Positions 23,261 to 31,986 of a DNA stretch of 46,798 nt are shown here, piece after piece. The stretch covers positions 1 through 46,798 of the forward strand of contig JAQIBT010000138.1 of the NCBI GenBank assembly GCA_027858915.1, read 5' to 3'. Every line of letters starts with the position of its first letter. Positions within the stretch are counted from its first letter, which is position 1. This stretch comes from Salinisphaera sp. (GTDB lineage: Bacteria; Pseudomonadota; Gammaproteobacteria; Nevskiales; Salinisphaeraceae). The notes beneath the pieces are model-generated. The model was not told the origin of the DNA and made no database searches. It saw only the letters and a program-made list of their open reading frames with translations. A program made the translations under genes and the position numbers.

Positions 23261-26211
23261 GCCCGTGCCTTCTCGATGGGGTGGCCGGATTCTCGCGCGC
23301 CGTGCGCGAGCGGCGCCGACGACGGGTCGTCTCCGGCGACCGGCTTCATGCCGCGCGCGGCGTCCATCTCGGTCGCGATATGCAATGCCGCATCGAGTTC
23401 GCTGCACCCCAGTTCGTCCATGAGGCGCTTGCGTGCGGCTTTTTCCTCGCCCTCGGTTCCGGCCAGTGCCAGATATCGACTGGGCGGCACGATACGAAAC
23501 AACGCCTCGATCCGATCGGCCAGTACGACGCCTTCGGTGTACTGATGCTGGGCCTTGGTCGCCGAGGCCAGCAGTTTCTTTTGATCGTCGGTGAGCGTCT
23601 TGAAGCGCGCCAGCTGCTCGATCTCGTCGGGCGGTGCGACCAGCACGATGTACCACTCGATCATGTTCAGCAGGCGCGTGGCCGTATCCGGAAAATCCTC
23701 CAGGTTCTGGGTCGCCAGCCAGATCCAGTAGGACAATTTGCGGCCCATCTTGCCGGCCTTGACCAGATAGGGAGACAGCAGTGGGTTGACGGTGACCACG
23801 TGACACTCGTCGATCACCTGAATGATCGGGCGTCCCGAATACTGATCGCGCTCGGCCAGCCCGATGATGATGTGGGTCAGACTGATCACCGACAGCGCCA
23901 ACTGGGCCTCGTAGCCGTCGCGGGCATAGTGGGCCAGATCGACCACGGTCACGTCACACTCCGGCCAGGCGGTCCCCTCGCGGTTGAAAACCTGGCCGTC
24001 GAAGCCGTCGCAAAACAGGCCCATGGCCTCCGCCATGTTATGGGCTTTTTCCCGACGCGAAGCCGGCATGTCGTCGTGCGTGGACAGCGCCAGCAACGCG
24101 TCGCGCACATCCTCGGCCAGGCACTGCCGGTGCGCCGCCGCTGCGGTGCGGGCCGCGGCATAGATCGCATCGCGCACCAGGCGGCGATCGGCACGCCGGA
24201 AATTGTGTTCTTCCTCGACCTCGCCGCCGGTGATCATCAGCCGCGCGGTGATCTCCATTTCGCCCAGCAGATCACGTTCGCCGTCGCCGTCGTCGTCATC
24301 GGCGTCGTCCTCGATATCCAGCGGCGCCGGATCGTCGGAATGCAGCGCGTCGTCGCGATCATAGGCATAGCGAGCCTGGCGTTCGCACGGATCCAGCAGA
24401 CGATGCGCTTCGGCAAACAGGGGCAGCGGCGGGGCAGCGCCGGGCGCCAGCCGCACCCGATTCACCGACAATCCGTGGCGTTCGAGATCTTCAGCCAACA
24501 GGCCAAAGCTGTTGCCGACCTCGATGATGAATAGTCGGGGTTTACGCAGGGCCATGACCTGGGAAATGATCCCGTTCAGGGTCGCCGACTTGCCGGCGCC
24601 CGTCGGCCCGAAGATAAACATATGGCCGTTCTTGGTGCGATCCTCGAGACTCAGCGGATCGAAAGAGAACGTGCCGCCGCCGCGGTTGAAAAACGACAGG
24701 CCGGGATGCTGGGTCCCACGCGAGCGGCCGAAGAACGGGGTCAGATTCGCCAGATGCTGGACGTAGGCCAGCCGCGTGTACCAGCCTTGCTTGTCCTTGT
24801 CCGGATCGAATGCCATCGGCAGCCAGCGCAGATAGGTGTTGAGCGGCGCGATCTCGTCGGCGGCATTGACCGGCTTGAGCTTGGCCTGTTGCAGCTGGGT
24901 CGTCAGGCCGAGCGTGCGCCGGCGCAGATCGAGCGCGTCGTTGCCCCGCACGTAGAAGGTCAACGCGGTCTTGTACAGCTTGTGCTGGTGGGCCAGCATC
25001 TCGCGTGCGATATTGCAATCCTTGCGTACCTGGGTGGCATGGACGGAATCGCCGTGTGCCTTGTTGCGCAACGTGTTGATATGGTCTTCCAGGGGCTCCT
25101 GGGGCACGGCGACGAGGGTCATCGCCATGATCACGTCTTCGGGTAGCCGGTCCATGACAGCGTTATAGGCTTTGCCACCGGCGCGCGGCATCTCGCCGGT
25201 CACATGACCCACGTCCGGCGCGCGGCGCAGCTCCTCGACCGCGATCGCGCGATGCGGCAGGCCGTCGAAGTACCACAGGCCTGACGCCACATCCCCGACC
25301 GGGCAGTGATGAATCAGATCCTCGCCCAGATCGTAGTGGGCGAGTTGTCCGATCGCTTCGTCGCCGGGATAGGCCACCCGGTCATAGAACGCCTGCGGAT
25401 TGTCGGGATCGGTGGCCGGTGCCGGGTTGAACCAGCGCAACAGCCAGCGATGAAACGCCGCGCCGTCCATGCGTTCGAGCCGCAGGCCCGTTCCGGCCAG
25501 GGCTTCGGCCAGGCGCTCGTACAACTGGTTGGCCTCATCGGCCGAGCCCACGCCATCGGCATCGGAGCCCAGCCAGCGATACAGCACCAGGCGCGTGCGC
25601 CGGGTCTGGCCGCGCCAGCGGGTCTGGGTGACCTGCTGGTCATGGAACAGCCCGCCGGGCCGGGCGAGCGTGCGCAGGTGGGCGGCCATGCCGTCCAGCC
25701 AGGCGCGCGTAAATGTCGTCTCGCGCAGGCCCTCGGCGGCGTAGTCATCAAGCGCCTGGATGTCTTCGGCCGGATCGGTGTCGTCGCGGGCATAGATCTG
25801 GACCACCCAGGGGTGGTGATCGTATTCCGGTTCCATGGCGTCCTGGAACGCCGCCTCGATCTGATCGCGGATATCCGCCAGCGCCTCCTGTGACCGCCCC
25901 TCGGTGGGTACGGGCCAGACTTCGGCGGCCAGACCGACCGAGACGCCGTCCTCGAGCAAGAAACAGCCCGAGTCGGCCAGATACTCGACCCACGGCAGAT
26001 AACGCGAAAACGACGGGCCGCGCTTGTAGCTCGCCTTGATCTCGCGGTTGGTGGGCGGTCGCCCTCGAGGCTGGCCGCGTGCGCCCGGCACTAGCGAGGC
26101 GGCCGCCGAGGGCGGCGACGGGTTGCTGTCCGGCGTGGGCGTAGACGGTTTCGCGCTCGAGCCGGGCACTAGCCGATAGAGCGGGCCGAGCAGGGTGTCG
26201 ATCGCACTCAT
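23257..26211 (-). CDS. VirB4/TraC-like conjugation ATPase, PFL_4706 family
   Basis: A 984-residue ATPase of TIGR03744 that powers assembly of the type IV secretion channel and pilus at the inner membrane. Walker A (FGPTGAGKSATLNG) lies near residues 533-545 and Walker B (IIQVIDECHVV) near 795. An acidic insert (DDADDDDGDGERD) lies near residue 640. The N-terminal half carries the domain that binds the VirB3-like partner. The start overlaps the lipoprotein gene by 4 bases. Confidence 0.93.
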   Translation of the reverse strand: MSAIDTLLGPLYRLVPGSSAKPSTPTPDSNPSPPSAAASLVPGARGQPRGRPPTNREIKASYKRGPSFSRYLPWVEYLADSGCFLLEDGVSVGLAAEVWPVPTEGRSQEALADIRDQIEAAFQDAMEPEYDHHPWVVQIYARDDTDPAEDIQALDDYAAEGLRETTFTRAWLDGMAAHLRTLARPGGLFHDQQVTQTRWRGQTRRTRLVLYRWLGSDADGVGSADEANQLYERLAEALAGTGLRLERMDGAAFHRWLLRWFNPAPATDPDNPQAFYDRVAYPGDEAIGQLAHYDLGEDLIHHCPVGDVASGLWYFDGLPHRAIAVEELRRAPDVGHVTGEMPRAGGKAYNAVMDRLPEDVIMAMTLVAVPQEPLEDHINTLRNKAHGDSVHATQVRKDCNIAREMLAHQHKLYKTALTFYVRGNDALDLRRRTLGLTTQLQQAKLKPVNAADEIAPLNTYLRWLPMAFDPDKDKQGWYTRLAYVQHLANLTPFFGRSRGTQHPGLSFFNRGGGTFSFDPLSLEDRTKNGHMFIFGPTGAGKSATLNGIISQVMALRKPRLFIIEVGNSFGLLAEDLERHGLSVNRVRLAPGAAPPLPLFAEAHRLLDPCERQARYAYDRDDALHSDDPAPLDIEDDADDDDGDGERDLLGEMEITARLMITGGEVEEEHNFRRADRRLVRDAIYAAARTAAAAHRQCLAEDVRDALLALSTHDDMPASRREKAHNMAEAMGLFCDGFDGQVFNREGTAWPECDVTVVDLAHYARDGYEAQLALSVISLTHIIIGLAERDQYSGRPIIQVIDECHVVTVNPLLSPYLVKAGKMGRKLSYWIWLATQNLEDFPDTATRLLNMIEWYIVLVAPPDEIEQLARFKTLTDDQKKLLASATKAQHQYTEGVVLADRIEALFRIVPPSRYLALAGTEGEEKAARKRLMDELGCSELDAALHIATEMDAARGMKPVAGDDPSSAPLAHGARESGHPIEKARA

Positions 26212-26729
26212 GGCGTCGTCCCGGGCGCGGTGCGCGTGGCCCGGGGCCGCTCGCCCGGCTGCGCGTAGTGCGGACGCTCATACATCGGAAAAACCGTGGT
26301 ATAGCCCGGAATCGGCACCTGTTCGACCGACCCGCCGGTCAGATGGGCAAAGACATACAGCGCCATGTCCAGATTGGGCAGGCGCGGAAATTGTGTCTCG
26401 ACGGCCTTGGCGGCGTGGCGGGTATACCCGGCGCGGATGGCGGCCGCACTCGGCGCGGGCGTGATCGGCCGGCGCAGCGCAGCACGCGCCTCGGACAGCC
26501 GCGACGTCCGAGATTCGCCTTGATGCGATCCACTGCCACCGGCGCCGGGTGCGGTCGCCGAGTGCCAGATGCTGGACATGGTCACACGCGGCTGGGTAGG
26601 CAGCAGCTGCTTTTCCGAGGTCGCGCAGCCGGTCAGCCCTGGCATGGCCATCGCCAGGACGAGCCCGGCAGCCAGGCCGCGCGGCGCGGCGCTAATCCAG
26701 GCTTTGCGAGCGCGTGTTTGCGACATCAT
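26208..26729 (-). CDS. Conjugative transfer lipoprotein, TIGR03751 family
   Basis: 173 residues with a lipobox MPGLTGCATSEK (Cys about 35). The conserved C-terminal block LPNLDMALYVFAHL...VPIPGYTTVFPMYERPHYAQPGE identifies the family. It is presumably an outer-membrane lipoprotein of the secretion core (VirB7-like position). The start lies inside the end of the TraB-like gene. Confidence 0.88.
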   Translation of the reverse strand: MMSQTRARKAWISAAPRGLAAGLVLAMAMPGLTGCATSEKQLLPTQPRVTMSSIWHSATAPGAGGSGSHQGESRTSRLSEARAALRRPITPAPSAAAIRAGYTRHAAKAVETQFPRLPNLDMALYVFAHLTGGSVEQVPIPGYTTVFPMYERPHYAQPGERPRATRTAPGTTP

Positions 26730-28152
26730 GCACCTTCCGTCCGTTGGGGTCGTAGTCGATATCCAGGGTCTTGTCGATATTCACGGCCACCGGGTGACCG
26801 GGCGGCACGTAGATGGCATCGAAGGTCTGGCCGAACCGTTTCTCGACCCATTTGCGTACTTCGGAGATCCCCTGGGTCGCCGCTTGGCCGGCGATGTACT
26901 TGCCAATGTTGCCGGTCACGCCTTGCGTGGCGCCGAAGCCGCTGACGCGGGTCGTGGTCTGGCCGCCGGACACGGCGTTGGCGGCACCGGCACCGGCCGA
27001 GAGCAATAGATCCGTCAGGATGAATGAGCGCGCATTGGTCTTGCGCGTGCCGGCCACACAGGGCACGCCCTGCGGATTCGAGATGTAGCCGATGTCCTGA
27101 TTCTTCTGATTATTGTTGTCGCTCTTTCCGGGCTTCTTCGACTTGGGCACGGTCACGACCCGGCCATCCTGGAAGATGAAGGTGATCGACTTGACCGTGC
27201 CGCGCACGCACGACAGCGTCCAGTCGCCGGTCGCCACCCCGGAGACGATCGCCCCCTGCACCTCGGGCACTTCGATGCCATTGGCGGTCAGATCGTCGGG
27301 GCCGATGACGACCTTGAACGGATAGGGATCCTCGACGGCGCCGTTGATCGGCACCCGCCCGAGCAAGGCGGTCATCGCGACCGAGCCGGTCAGCGTGGCA
27401 TTCTTTGGCACTGTATAGACCGGAACGGCCGCGGCCAACTCGCTCGCGCCGGTGACGGTCTGGCGAAGGTGACTGGATGCGGTGGCCACGGTCTGCTCAC
27501 CGGTGCTAAACGCGCTGGAAAACGCCGACGTGTCACCGTCACCGCTCGATGGCTGGCCTTGACCGGTCCCGCCTGGACTGGCGTGTGTGCCCAGCGGATT
27601 GACCCAGGTCACGGCCTGACCTTTCGCGCCGGCGGGCGTTTTATTGTTTTTCAGGCCCAGACCGACCGGCACCCGGCCATTGTTGGCCTGGCCGCCGTTG
27701 TTCCCGTTGACGCTGAGGCTGGCGCGCAGCTCGGCCATCCGGCGATTGATCTTGTCCACCAGCGACTGCCGATTTTGTGTGTCCTGTTGCTGTTGGATCG
27801 ACATCGCGCTTTTGATCTGCGCTTTGACGTTCTGGTTCTTTGTCGCCAGGCGGTGATTTTGTTCGCGTAGCTTGGCCGATTCCTTCTGACTGTCGGCTAG
27901 CTGCTTGTTCATCCGATGCATCTGTGCCACCAGGGTGGCCACCGAGTTCTCGGGCGTGTCGGCGCCCAGGCCGAGGGCCTTCATTTCGGCCGGTGTAAGC
28001 TGGTTTGCCGGTTGGGCTTTGGCCTGATTCGCGGCGGCCTGTTGATCCGACGTGCCACCGCCGTTGTGACAGGCGCGCAGCGCGATGACGCCGGCGACCA
28101 ACACTGCCAGCGGTACGCCGTATTTGAGTACGCTATTGGCTTCAATGCGCAT
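26692..28152 (-). CDS. TraB/VirB10-like ICE protein, PFL_4705 family
   Basis: 486 residues from ATG 28152 (MRIEANSV). A single N-terminal membrane helix (about 12-28), a coiled coil (about 75-155, with many Gln/Lys/Leu), then a beta-rich C-terminal domain (VPVYTVPKNATLTGSVAMTA, ISNPQGVPCVAGT). This is the TIGR03752 layout of TraB/VirB10, which spans both membranes and gates the channel. The start overlaps the upstream gene by 11 bases. Confidence 0.88.
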   Translation of the reverse strand: MRIEANSVLKYGVPLAVLVAGVIALRACHNGGGTSDQQAAANQAKAQPANQLTPAEMKALGLGADTPENSVATLVAQMHRMNKQLADSQKESAKLREQNHRLATKNQNVKAQIKSAMSIQQQQDTQNRQSLVDKINRRMAELRASLSVNGNNGGQANNGRVPVGLGLKNNKTPAGAKGQAVTWVNPLGTHASPGGTGQGQPSSGDGDTSAFSSAFSTGEQTVATASSHLRQTVTGASELAAAVPVYTVPKNATLTGSVAMTALLGRVPINGAVEDPYPFKVVIGPDDLTANGIEVPEVQGAIVSGVATGDWTLSCVRGTVKSITFIFQDGRVVTVPKSKKPGKSDNNNQKNQDIGYISNPQGVPCVAGTRKTNARSFILTDLLLSAGAGAANAVSGGQTTTRVSGFGATQGVTGNIGKYIAGQAATQGISEVRKWVEKRFGQTFDAIYVPPGHPVAVNIDKTLDIDYDPNGRKVHDVANTRSQSLD

Positions 28153-29038
28153 CGTCGGCCTCACGCGCGGTGGCTTGATCGCCGTAGGGTCCGGTCAGGG
28201 CATCCGCGAGATCGCCGTCGCGGGTGACCGCAAACAAGGTTGTGGTGTCGGTCAGGCTGCCCGCCGGGCCGATGGTCGACTGCATGAACGACGCCGCGTA
28301 GAAGTGGCCTTCCAGCGCGCGCGGATCGAGGGTGAAGGCCCGACGCGGATCCTGATTGGTGATCTGCAGCGCGGTCACAATGAACGATCCGCCGCGCCAG
28401 GCGGCAAGCGGGGTAACAATGACCGGCAAGGTCGGCAACAGGCCGGGCAGCGGGTGTTGGGTTGCCAGTGCGACCCGCCGGACGCCGGGTGCGCCGCTGA
28501 CCAGGCGCTCGGGCGCATACAGGGCCTGGGCCGCATGCCGAACCAGGCGGACCGCGGTCGGTGCGGACTGGGCGGACTGGGCGGACTGGGCGGACGGCGC
28601 GAAGGCCGCCGGCGGGATGTTCGCATGGGCCGGTGCGGCGTCGGATCCGGATCCCGCGTTGTTTGTGTCGCTGGCACCCTGTACGACCTTGACCGTTTCG
28701 TGCGACGCGTGGGGCTTGGCGGTCAGATCGAGCAGGATCATGCGGCCGGTGGCGATGTCCTGGACCTGCACGCGCTGGGTGACAAACGCCTTGTGCGCTT
28801 CGAAATAGACGGCGCCCCCCGTCGATTGCACGCGCAGTTGCTCGGGATCGGCGATTGCCGACGGCAGACCGACCCGCACGTCGTCGCCGAATACGACGAT
28901 GCGTTCAGTGCCCACCGGCAGGTTGACCTGAATGGGCGTGCGCTTCCAGTGCCGGATCTGGGTCGCATCGGCGCCGGTCGCGGCCAGCAGGACAAGGCCG
29001 GCGAGGCCGCACGCGAGCGGTCGAGTCCAGAGATTCAC
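28142..29038 (-). CDS. TraK/VirB9-like ICE protein, PFL_4704 family
   Basis: A 298-residue exported protein of TIGR03749. It has a signal peptide to about GADAT and an N-terminal beta domain (IQVNLPVGTERIVVFGDDVRVG) like TraK, and a C-terminal domain (ALQITNQDPRRAFTLDPRALEGHFYAASF). It should sit in the outer-membrane core with the TraB-like protein and the lipoprotein. A linker carries a (Ser-Ala-Gln)x3 repeat from a 9-bp tandem repeat at 28564-28594. ATGA overlap with the upstream gene. Confidence 0.88.
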   Translation of the reverse strand: MNLWTRPLACGLAGLVLLAATGADATQIRHWKRTPIQVNLPVGTERIVVFGDDVRVGLPSAIADPEQLRVQSTGGAVYFEAHKAFVTQRVQVQDIATGRMILLDLTAKPHASHETVKVVQGASDTNNAGSGSDAAPAHANIPPAAFAPSAQSAQSAQSAPTAVRLVRHAAQALYAPERLVSGAPGVRRVALATQHPLPGLLPTLPVIVTPLAAWRGGSFIVTALQITNQDPRRAFTLDPRALEGHFYAASFMQSTIGPAGSLTDTTTLFAVTRDGDLADALTGPYGDQATAREADDAH

Positions 29039-29739
29039 GAGTCGTTCTCGGTGGATTGGAATAGCGTGTCATCGCGGCCGCCGGCACGGCTGTCCTTGCG
29101 GATTTCCGATTTGTCCGATGACGGCACGGTCAACTGCACGGGCGGACTGGCAAAGCAGTCGAGCTGCAAGCCCCAGGGGTTGCGCTGCGGATCGACATCG
29201 GCGCGCACCACGCGCAGGTGGTAGCGGATGAACAGCTGGCGGACGCGAGTGGCATCCAGGTATTCGTTGATCTCGAGATTGAGCCTAACCACCCAGTTGT
29301 TGCGATCCAGGATCGTCACATCCTTGGGCTGATAGCCGCGACCGGGAATCTCGTACATGCCGCGCACGCGGTCCTTGAGCTCGTTGCGGTCCTTGCGCGC
29401 CTTGTAGTCGGTCTTGAGAAACCGCTGACAGTGCGGCGTGAGGTAAGGGGCATACTCGACAATGTTGTTCTGGTAGTTCGTCAACCCGTTCGACGGCCAG
29501 CGGTTGACCTCCTGCCAGATATAAAAAGCAAAGGAATAGACCGAGGCAGGGGGCACCACCCACCACTTACGGGTGGATCCGCTGCGCAGGTCGGGCGGGT
29601 TATAGATGGTCAGATGGCGCGGCGCGTTCTGCCAGCCATACCAGAGTCCGCCGCAGGCGATGGCCAGGATCAGGATGATCCCGCGCAGGCTCCAGATATG
29701 CGAATCGCGACTGGCTAGGGCATGACGGAAACGACTCAT
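29035..29739 (-). CDS. TraE/VirB8-like ICE protein, PFL_4703 family
   Basis: From ATG 29739, which overlaps the stop of the upstream gene (ATGA), the 234 residues have one N-terminal membrane helix (about 18-36) and a periplasmic domain (ASVYSFAFYIWQEVNRWP, QRFLKTDYKARKDRNELKDR). This is the TIGR03746/DUF2895 family, in the position of the inner-membrane scaffold VirB8. Confidence 0.88.
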   Translation of the reverse strand: MSRFRHALASRDSHIWSLRGIILILAIACGGLWYGWQNAPRHLTIYNPPDLRSGSTRKWWVVPPASVYSFAFYIWQEVNRWPSNGLTNYQNNIVEYAPYLTPHCQRFLKTDYKARKDRNELKDRVRGMYEIPGRGYQPKDVTILDRNNWVVRLNLEINEYLDATRVRQLFIRYHLRVVRADVDPQRNPWGLQLDCFASPPVQLTVPSSDKSEIRKDSRAGGRDDTLFQSTENDS

Positions 29740-30113
29740 GCGCGATCTCCCGAGCGCCGACGCCGGTCGCGGCCCGGTCGATAAACGGCCGTGTTCACGA
29801 TCAGCTGCCCGCGATTGATACCGCGAACCGCTGCCTCCCATTGCAGCCGGCGATACAGCCAGGTTTCGGGCCGACCGCGGCGCAGCCGGCGCATGAGCCC
29901 GCCGCCATACCAGACGGCCAGCCCCGCGCCGGCAAACATGCAGGTCGGCACCATGGCAAACGCGATGAAGTAGAAGCCGATCAGGCCCGGCGGCAGCCCC
30001 AGCAGGAAGCCGGAGACCGCCATCAGGCCCAGTTCACGACCGGTCATGCCCCGAAAAACGATCGGGGCCGCGTTCAGCCGCGTCGGCACGAACTGGATCG
30101 TTGAATCCGCCAC
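29736..30113 (-). CDS. ICE membrane protein, TIGR03750/DUF3487, TraL/VirB3-like position
   Basis: 125 residues: N-terminal FVPTRLNAAPIVFRGMTGREL, two adjacent membrane helices (about 28-48 and 50-72), and a basic C-terminal region with WLYRRLQW. Such proteins probably dock the VirB4-like ATPase. It lies 10 bases after the TIGR03745 gene. The C-terminal tail is Arg-rich (RDRRRRSGDRA). Confidence 0.86.
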   Translation of the reverse strand: MADSTIQFVPTRLNAAPIVFRGMTGRELGLMAVSGFLLGLPPGLIGFYFIAFAMVPTCMFAGAGLAVWYGGGLMRRLRRGRPETWLYRRLQWEAAVRGINRGQLIVNTAVYRPGRDRRRRSGDRA

Positions 30114-30123
30114 GATCGGTCGG

Positions 30124-30510
30124 TTACAGGATGGTAGCGGCCTGGTTGGCCAACCAGACCACGGCCACGATCAGGACCACGCCGACGATCAGGGTGACCG
30201 CGAAATCGCCCCATTCACCGCGTTGACGTGCTTCGTTGAACTTGCCGAGGGCGCCGCCGCCGACTACCAGGAACGCGGCCGTGGCGAGCGTCAGGCCGAC
30301 CAGGATGCCGGCCATAGCGAGATAGCCTTGCAACGTACCCATCAGGCCGGTGCCGCCGGTGCCCGCGCTGGGCGCGCTCACCGTGGGCAGGGCGGCAAGG
30401 GCCGCCTGCGGCACACAACCCGCCGCGAGCAGGACGGCCGCGCCGCATCGGGCGACAAGCCAACCGGTCCGGGACCGGGGAAGGTTTCGAGGCAGTTCGG
30501 AGGGATGCAT
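30124..30510 (-). CDS. ICE membrane protein, TIGR03745/DUF2976 (pilin-like)
   Basis: From ATG 30510 (MHPSELPR) the 128 residues hold a signal-like first helix with a Cys (AAGCVPQAALA), then GYLAMAGILVGLTLATAAFLVV and a second helix at the C terminus. A small two-helix exported protein at this place in the operon is likely the VirB2/TraA-type pilin or a relative. An upstream ATG at 30546 lies without a good ribosome-binding site. Confidence 0.82.
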   Translation of the reverse strand: MHPSELPRNLPRSRTGWLVARCGAAVLLAAGCVPQAALAALPTVSAPSAGTGGTGLMGTLQGYLAMAGILVGLTLATAAFLVVGGGALGKFNEARQRGEWGDFAVTLIVGVVLIVAVVWLANQAATIL

Positions 30511-30538
30511 CAGTGGCTCCTGTGGGTGGATGATGGGC

Positions 30539-30766
30539 TCAACCAAGAAAAATCCAGAACATCAGGACCGCCAGCAGGGCGATCCGAATGATCGCGCCCT
30601 GGAACACCGGCCCCCTGACCCGGCCGCCGGCCCAGCCGCGCCAGGTCGACAGCCAGGCCCAGCCGGCCCAGAGCAGCACGATCGTGGTGCCGACGCCGGC
30701 GACCAGCGTGGCGAGGCTGCCCATCGCCAGGCCGGAGCCGCCGGCGAACGCCGCACTCGGGTTCAT
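30539..30766 (-). CDS. ICE membrane protein, TIGR03758/DUF3262
   Basis: 75 residues from ATG 30766, overlapping the RAQPRD-family stop (ATGA). Two membrane helices (about 17-38 and 55-74) enclose WAWLSTWRGWAGGRV. It is a conserved small member of PFL_4700-type transfer regions; its exact role is unknown. Confidence 0.82.
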   Translation of the reverse strand: MNPSAAFAGGSGLAMGSLATLVAGVGTTIVLLWAGWAWLSTWRGWAGGRVRGPVFQGAIIRIALLAVLMFWIFLG

Positions 30767-31116
30767 TGGCTGGCCGGCGCGCCATGCGTGGCGTAGTGGC
30801 CGGCCAGCGGCGCCAGATGGCGCGGTGCCAGTCGCGGCGGCGAGAGATAGGTGGTGATGCCGGCGCGGATCGTGTCGACGTCGGCGCGCAGGCGCGCCAC
30901 GTCGAGCCGGACGTGTCCTGGCGGCTCGTTGGCCTGACGCGCCGTCAGTCGGTCGATGACCTGATCGACGCGCGCCAGCTGGGAGTTGATCAGTGCCAGA
31001 TCTTCGCGCTGGATCGGAGCGCGTGTTTGGGCGGCGAGCGCGGCCGATGCGCATCCGATCCAGGCCAGGACGCCGATGAGGGTGCCGATGACGACGGCCT
31101 GTTTCAGTGACGGCAT
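30763..31116 (-). CDS. RAQPRD-family ICE exported protein
   Basis: 117 residues from ATG 31116, with a signal peptide (to SAALA) and a helical body (LALINSQLARVDQVIDRLTARQ) matching the RAQPRD family (TIGR01690). The C-terminal signature region reads APRHLAPLAGHYATHG, a divergent form of the usual RAQPRDPRPL-type end. GTG 31128 is an alternative start. It follows a 163-bp gap that contains a perfect inverted repeat, and may have its own control. Confidence 0.78.
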   Translation of the reverse strand: MPSLKQAVVIGTLIGVLAWIGCASAALAAQTRAPIQREDLALINSQLARVDQVIDRLTARQANEPPGHVRLDVARLRADVDTIRAGITTYLSPPRLAPRHLAPLAGHYATHGAPASQ

Positions 31117-31199
31117 CTTCAATTTCACGGATGTCCAGCCTCGTGTGCTTGGCATGAAAGCGTTGCGTTCATCCTTGCAAACGGCTTGCGCGTCGTGCG

Positions 31200-31232
31200 G
31201 ATAAATTCCGCGCGCCGGCGTCGGAATTTATC
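31200..31232. repeat. Perfect 11-bp inverted repeat inside the transfer operon
   Basis: GATAAATTCCG (31200-31210) and CGGAATTTATC (31222-31232) are separated by 11 bases. It lies in the largest coding gap between traD-side and pilus-side genes, 84 bases upstream of the RAQPRD-family start. As RNA it would form a strong hairpin; as DNA it could be an operator. Confidence 0.65.
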
Positions 31233-31279
31233 GAGGCGTGGCGTGTGTGATGGGAGCCGGGCGCCCGGCGCCGGATCGA

Positions 31280-31984
31280 TCACAGGTATTTCTTGAAGGA
31301 ACCGATCGTGACCGAGAGCATCAGGCCAAACAGTGCGGCACAGGGCACGAGAAACGCATCGGGATAGATTGAAAACGGCAGGCTCAGATAGATCAGCCAG
31401 CCGGCGACGAACACCGGTCCGGTCAGGCGCTTGGCGTGATGATAGACAAATGCCGATTCTCGACCGGCGCCGAAACGGCGCAGATCGCGGCGGACCAGGC
31501 CATCGACCGTGCCCACAAACGCCGCCATGCCGAACAAGGGCAGGGTCAGGATCAGGATGACAACGCGCACCAGCACGATCAGCGAGACATCGACCGCGGC
31601 CTGGCCGTAGGTGGCCAGCGCACCGGCCAGCCCGTCGTTGTGGGCGTTGGCGCTGAGCCAGGCCGCGGCACCCGTGACCCCGAACACATAGTGGTAGGCC
31701 AGGCCCAGACACCACTGGGCGGTCTCGACCGGCTGGTTGAAGATCAGGGAGCGGGTGTACTGCGTGTCGATCCAGCCGATCGCCGAGGCGAGATCCGCCC
31801 GCGCATGGGCCGCACCGGGCAGGCTCCACCACTGGAAATAGATGCCGGCCCATTCGATGACGATCGAGCTCAGGATCGATAACACCAGCACGCCGGCGAT
31901 CCGGAACGGCAGGCCGACGGCCCAGCCCAACCAGGTCGGCGGCTTTTTCGGCGGCGGGGCTTTTTCGACCGGACGGCGCGCCAT
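31280..31984 (-). CDS. ICE membrane protein, PFL_4697 family
   Basis: 234 residues of the TIGR03747 family: a Pro/Lys-rich start (RPVEKAPPPKKPP), then four to five membrane helices, with DTQYTRSLIFNQPVE in a periplasmic loop and DGLVRRDLRRFGAGRESAFVYHHAKR in a cytoplasmic one. It is always next to traD and may couple TraD to the channel. It starts two bases before the traD stop codon ends. Confidence 0.86.
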   Translation of the reverse strand: MARRPVEKAPPPKKPPTWLGWAVGLPFRIAGVLVLSILSSIVIEWAGIYFQWWSLPGAAHARADLASAIGWIDTQYTRSLIFNQPVETAQWCLGLAYHYVFGVTGAAAWLSANAHNDGLAGALATYGQAAVDVSLIVLVRVVILILTLPLFGMAAFVGTVDGLVRRDLRRFGAGRESAFVYHHAKRLTGPVFVAGWLIYLSLPFSIYPDAFLVPCAALFGLMLSVTIGSFKKYL

Positions 31985-31986
31985 GC

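Noticed and set aside
23185-24534. Long plus-strand frame opposite the VirB4-like gene (also 28085-29224, 39429-40622)
   Set aside because: These are antisense frames kept open by GC-rich codon use; composition is Arg/Gly/His-rich and they match no family, while the opposite strand has complete, recognisable proteins.
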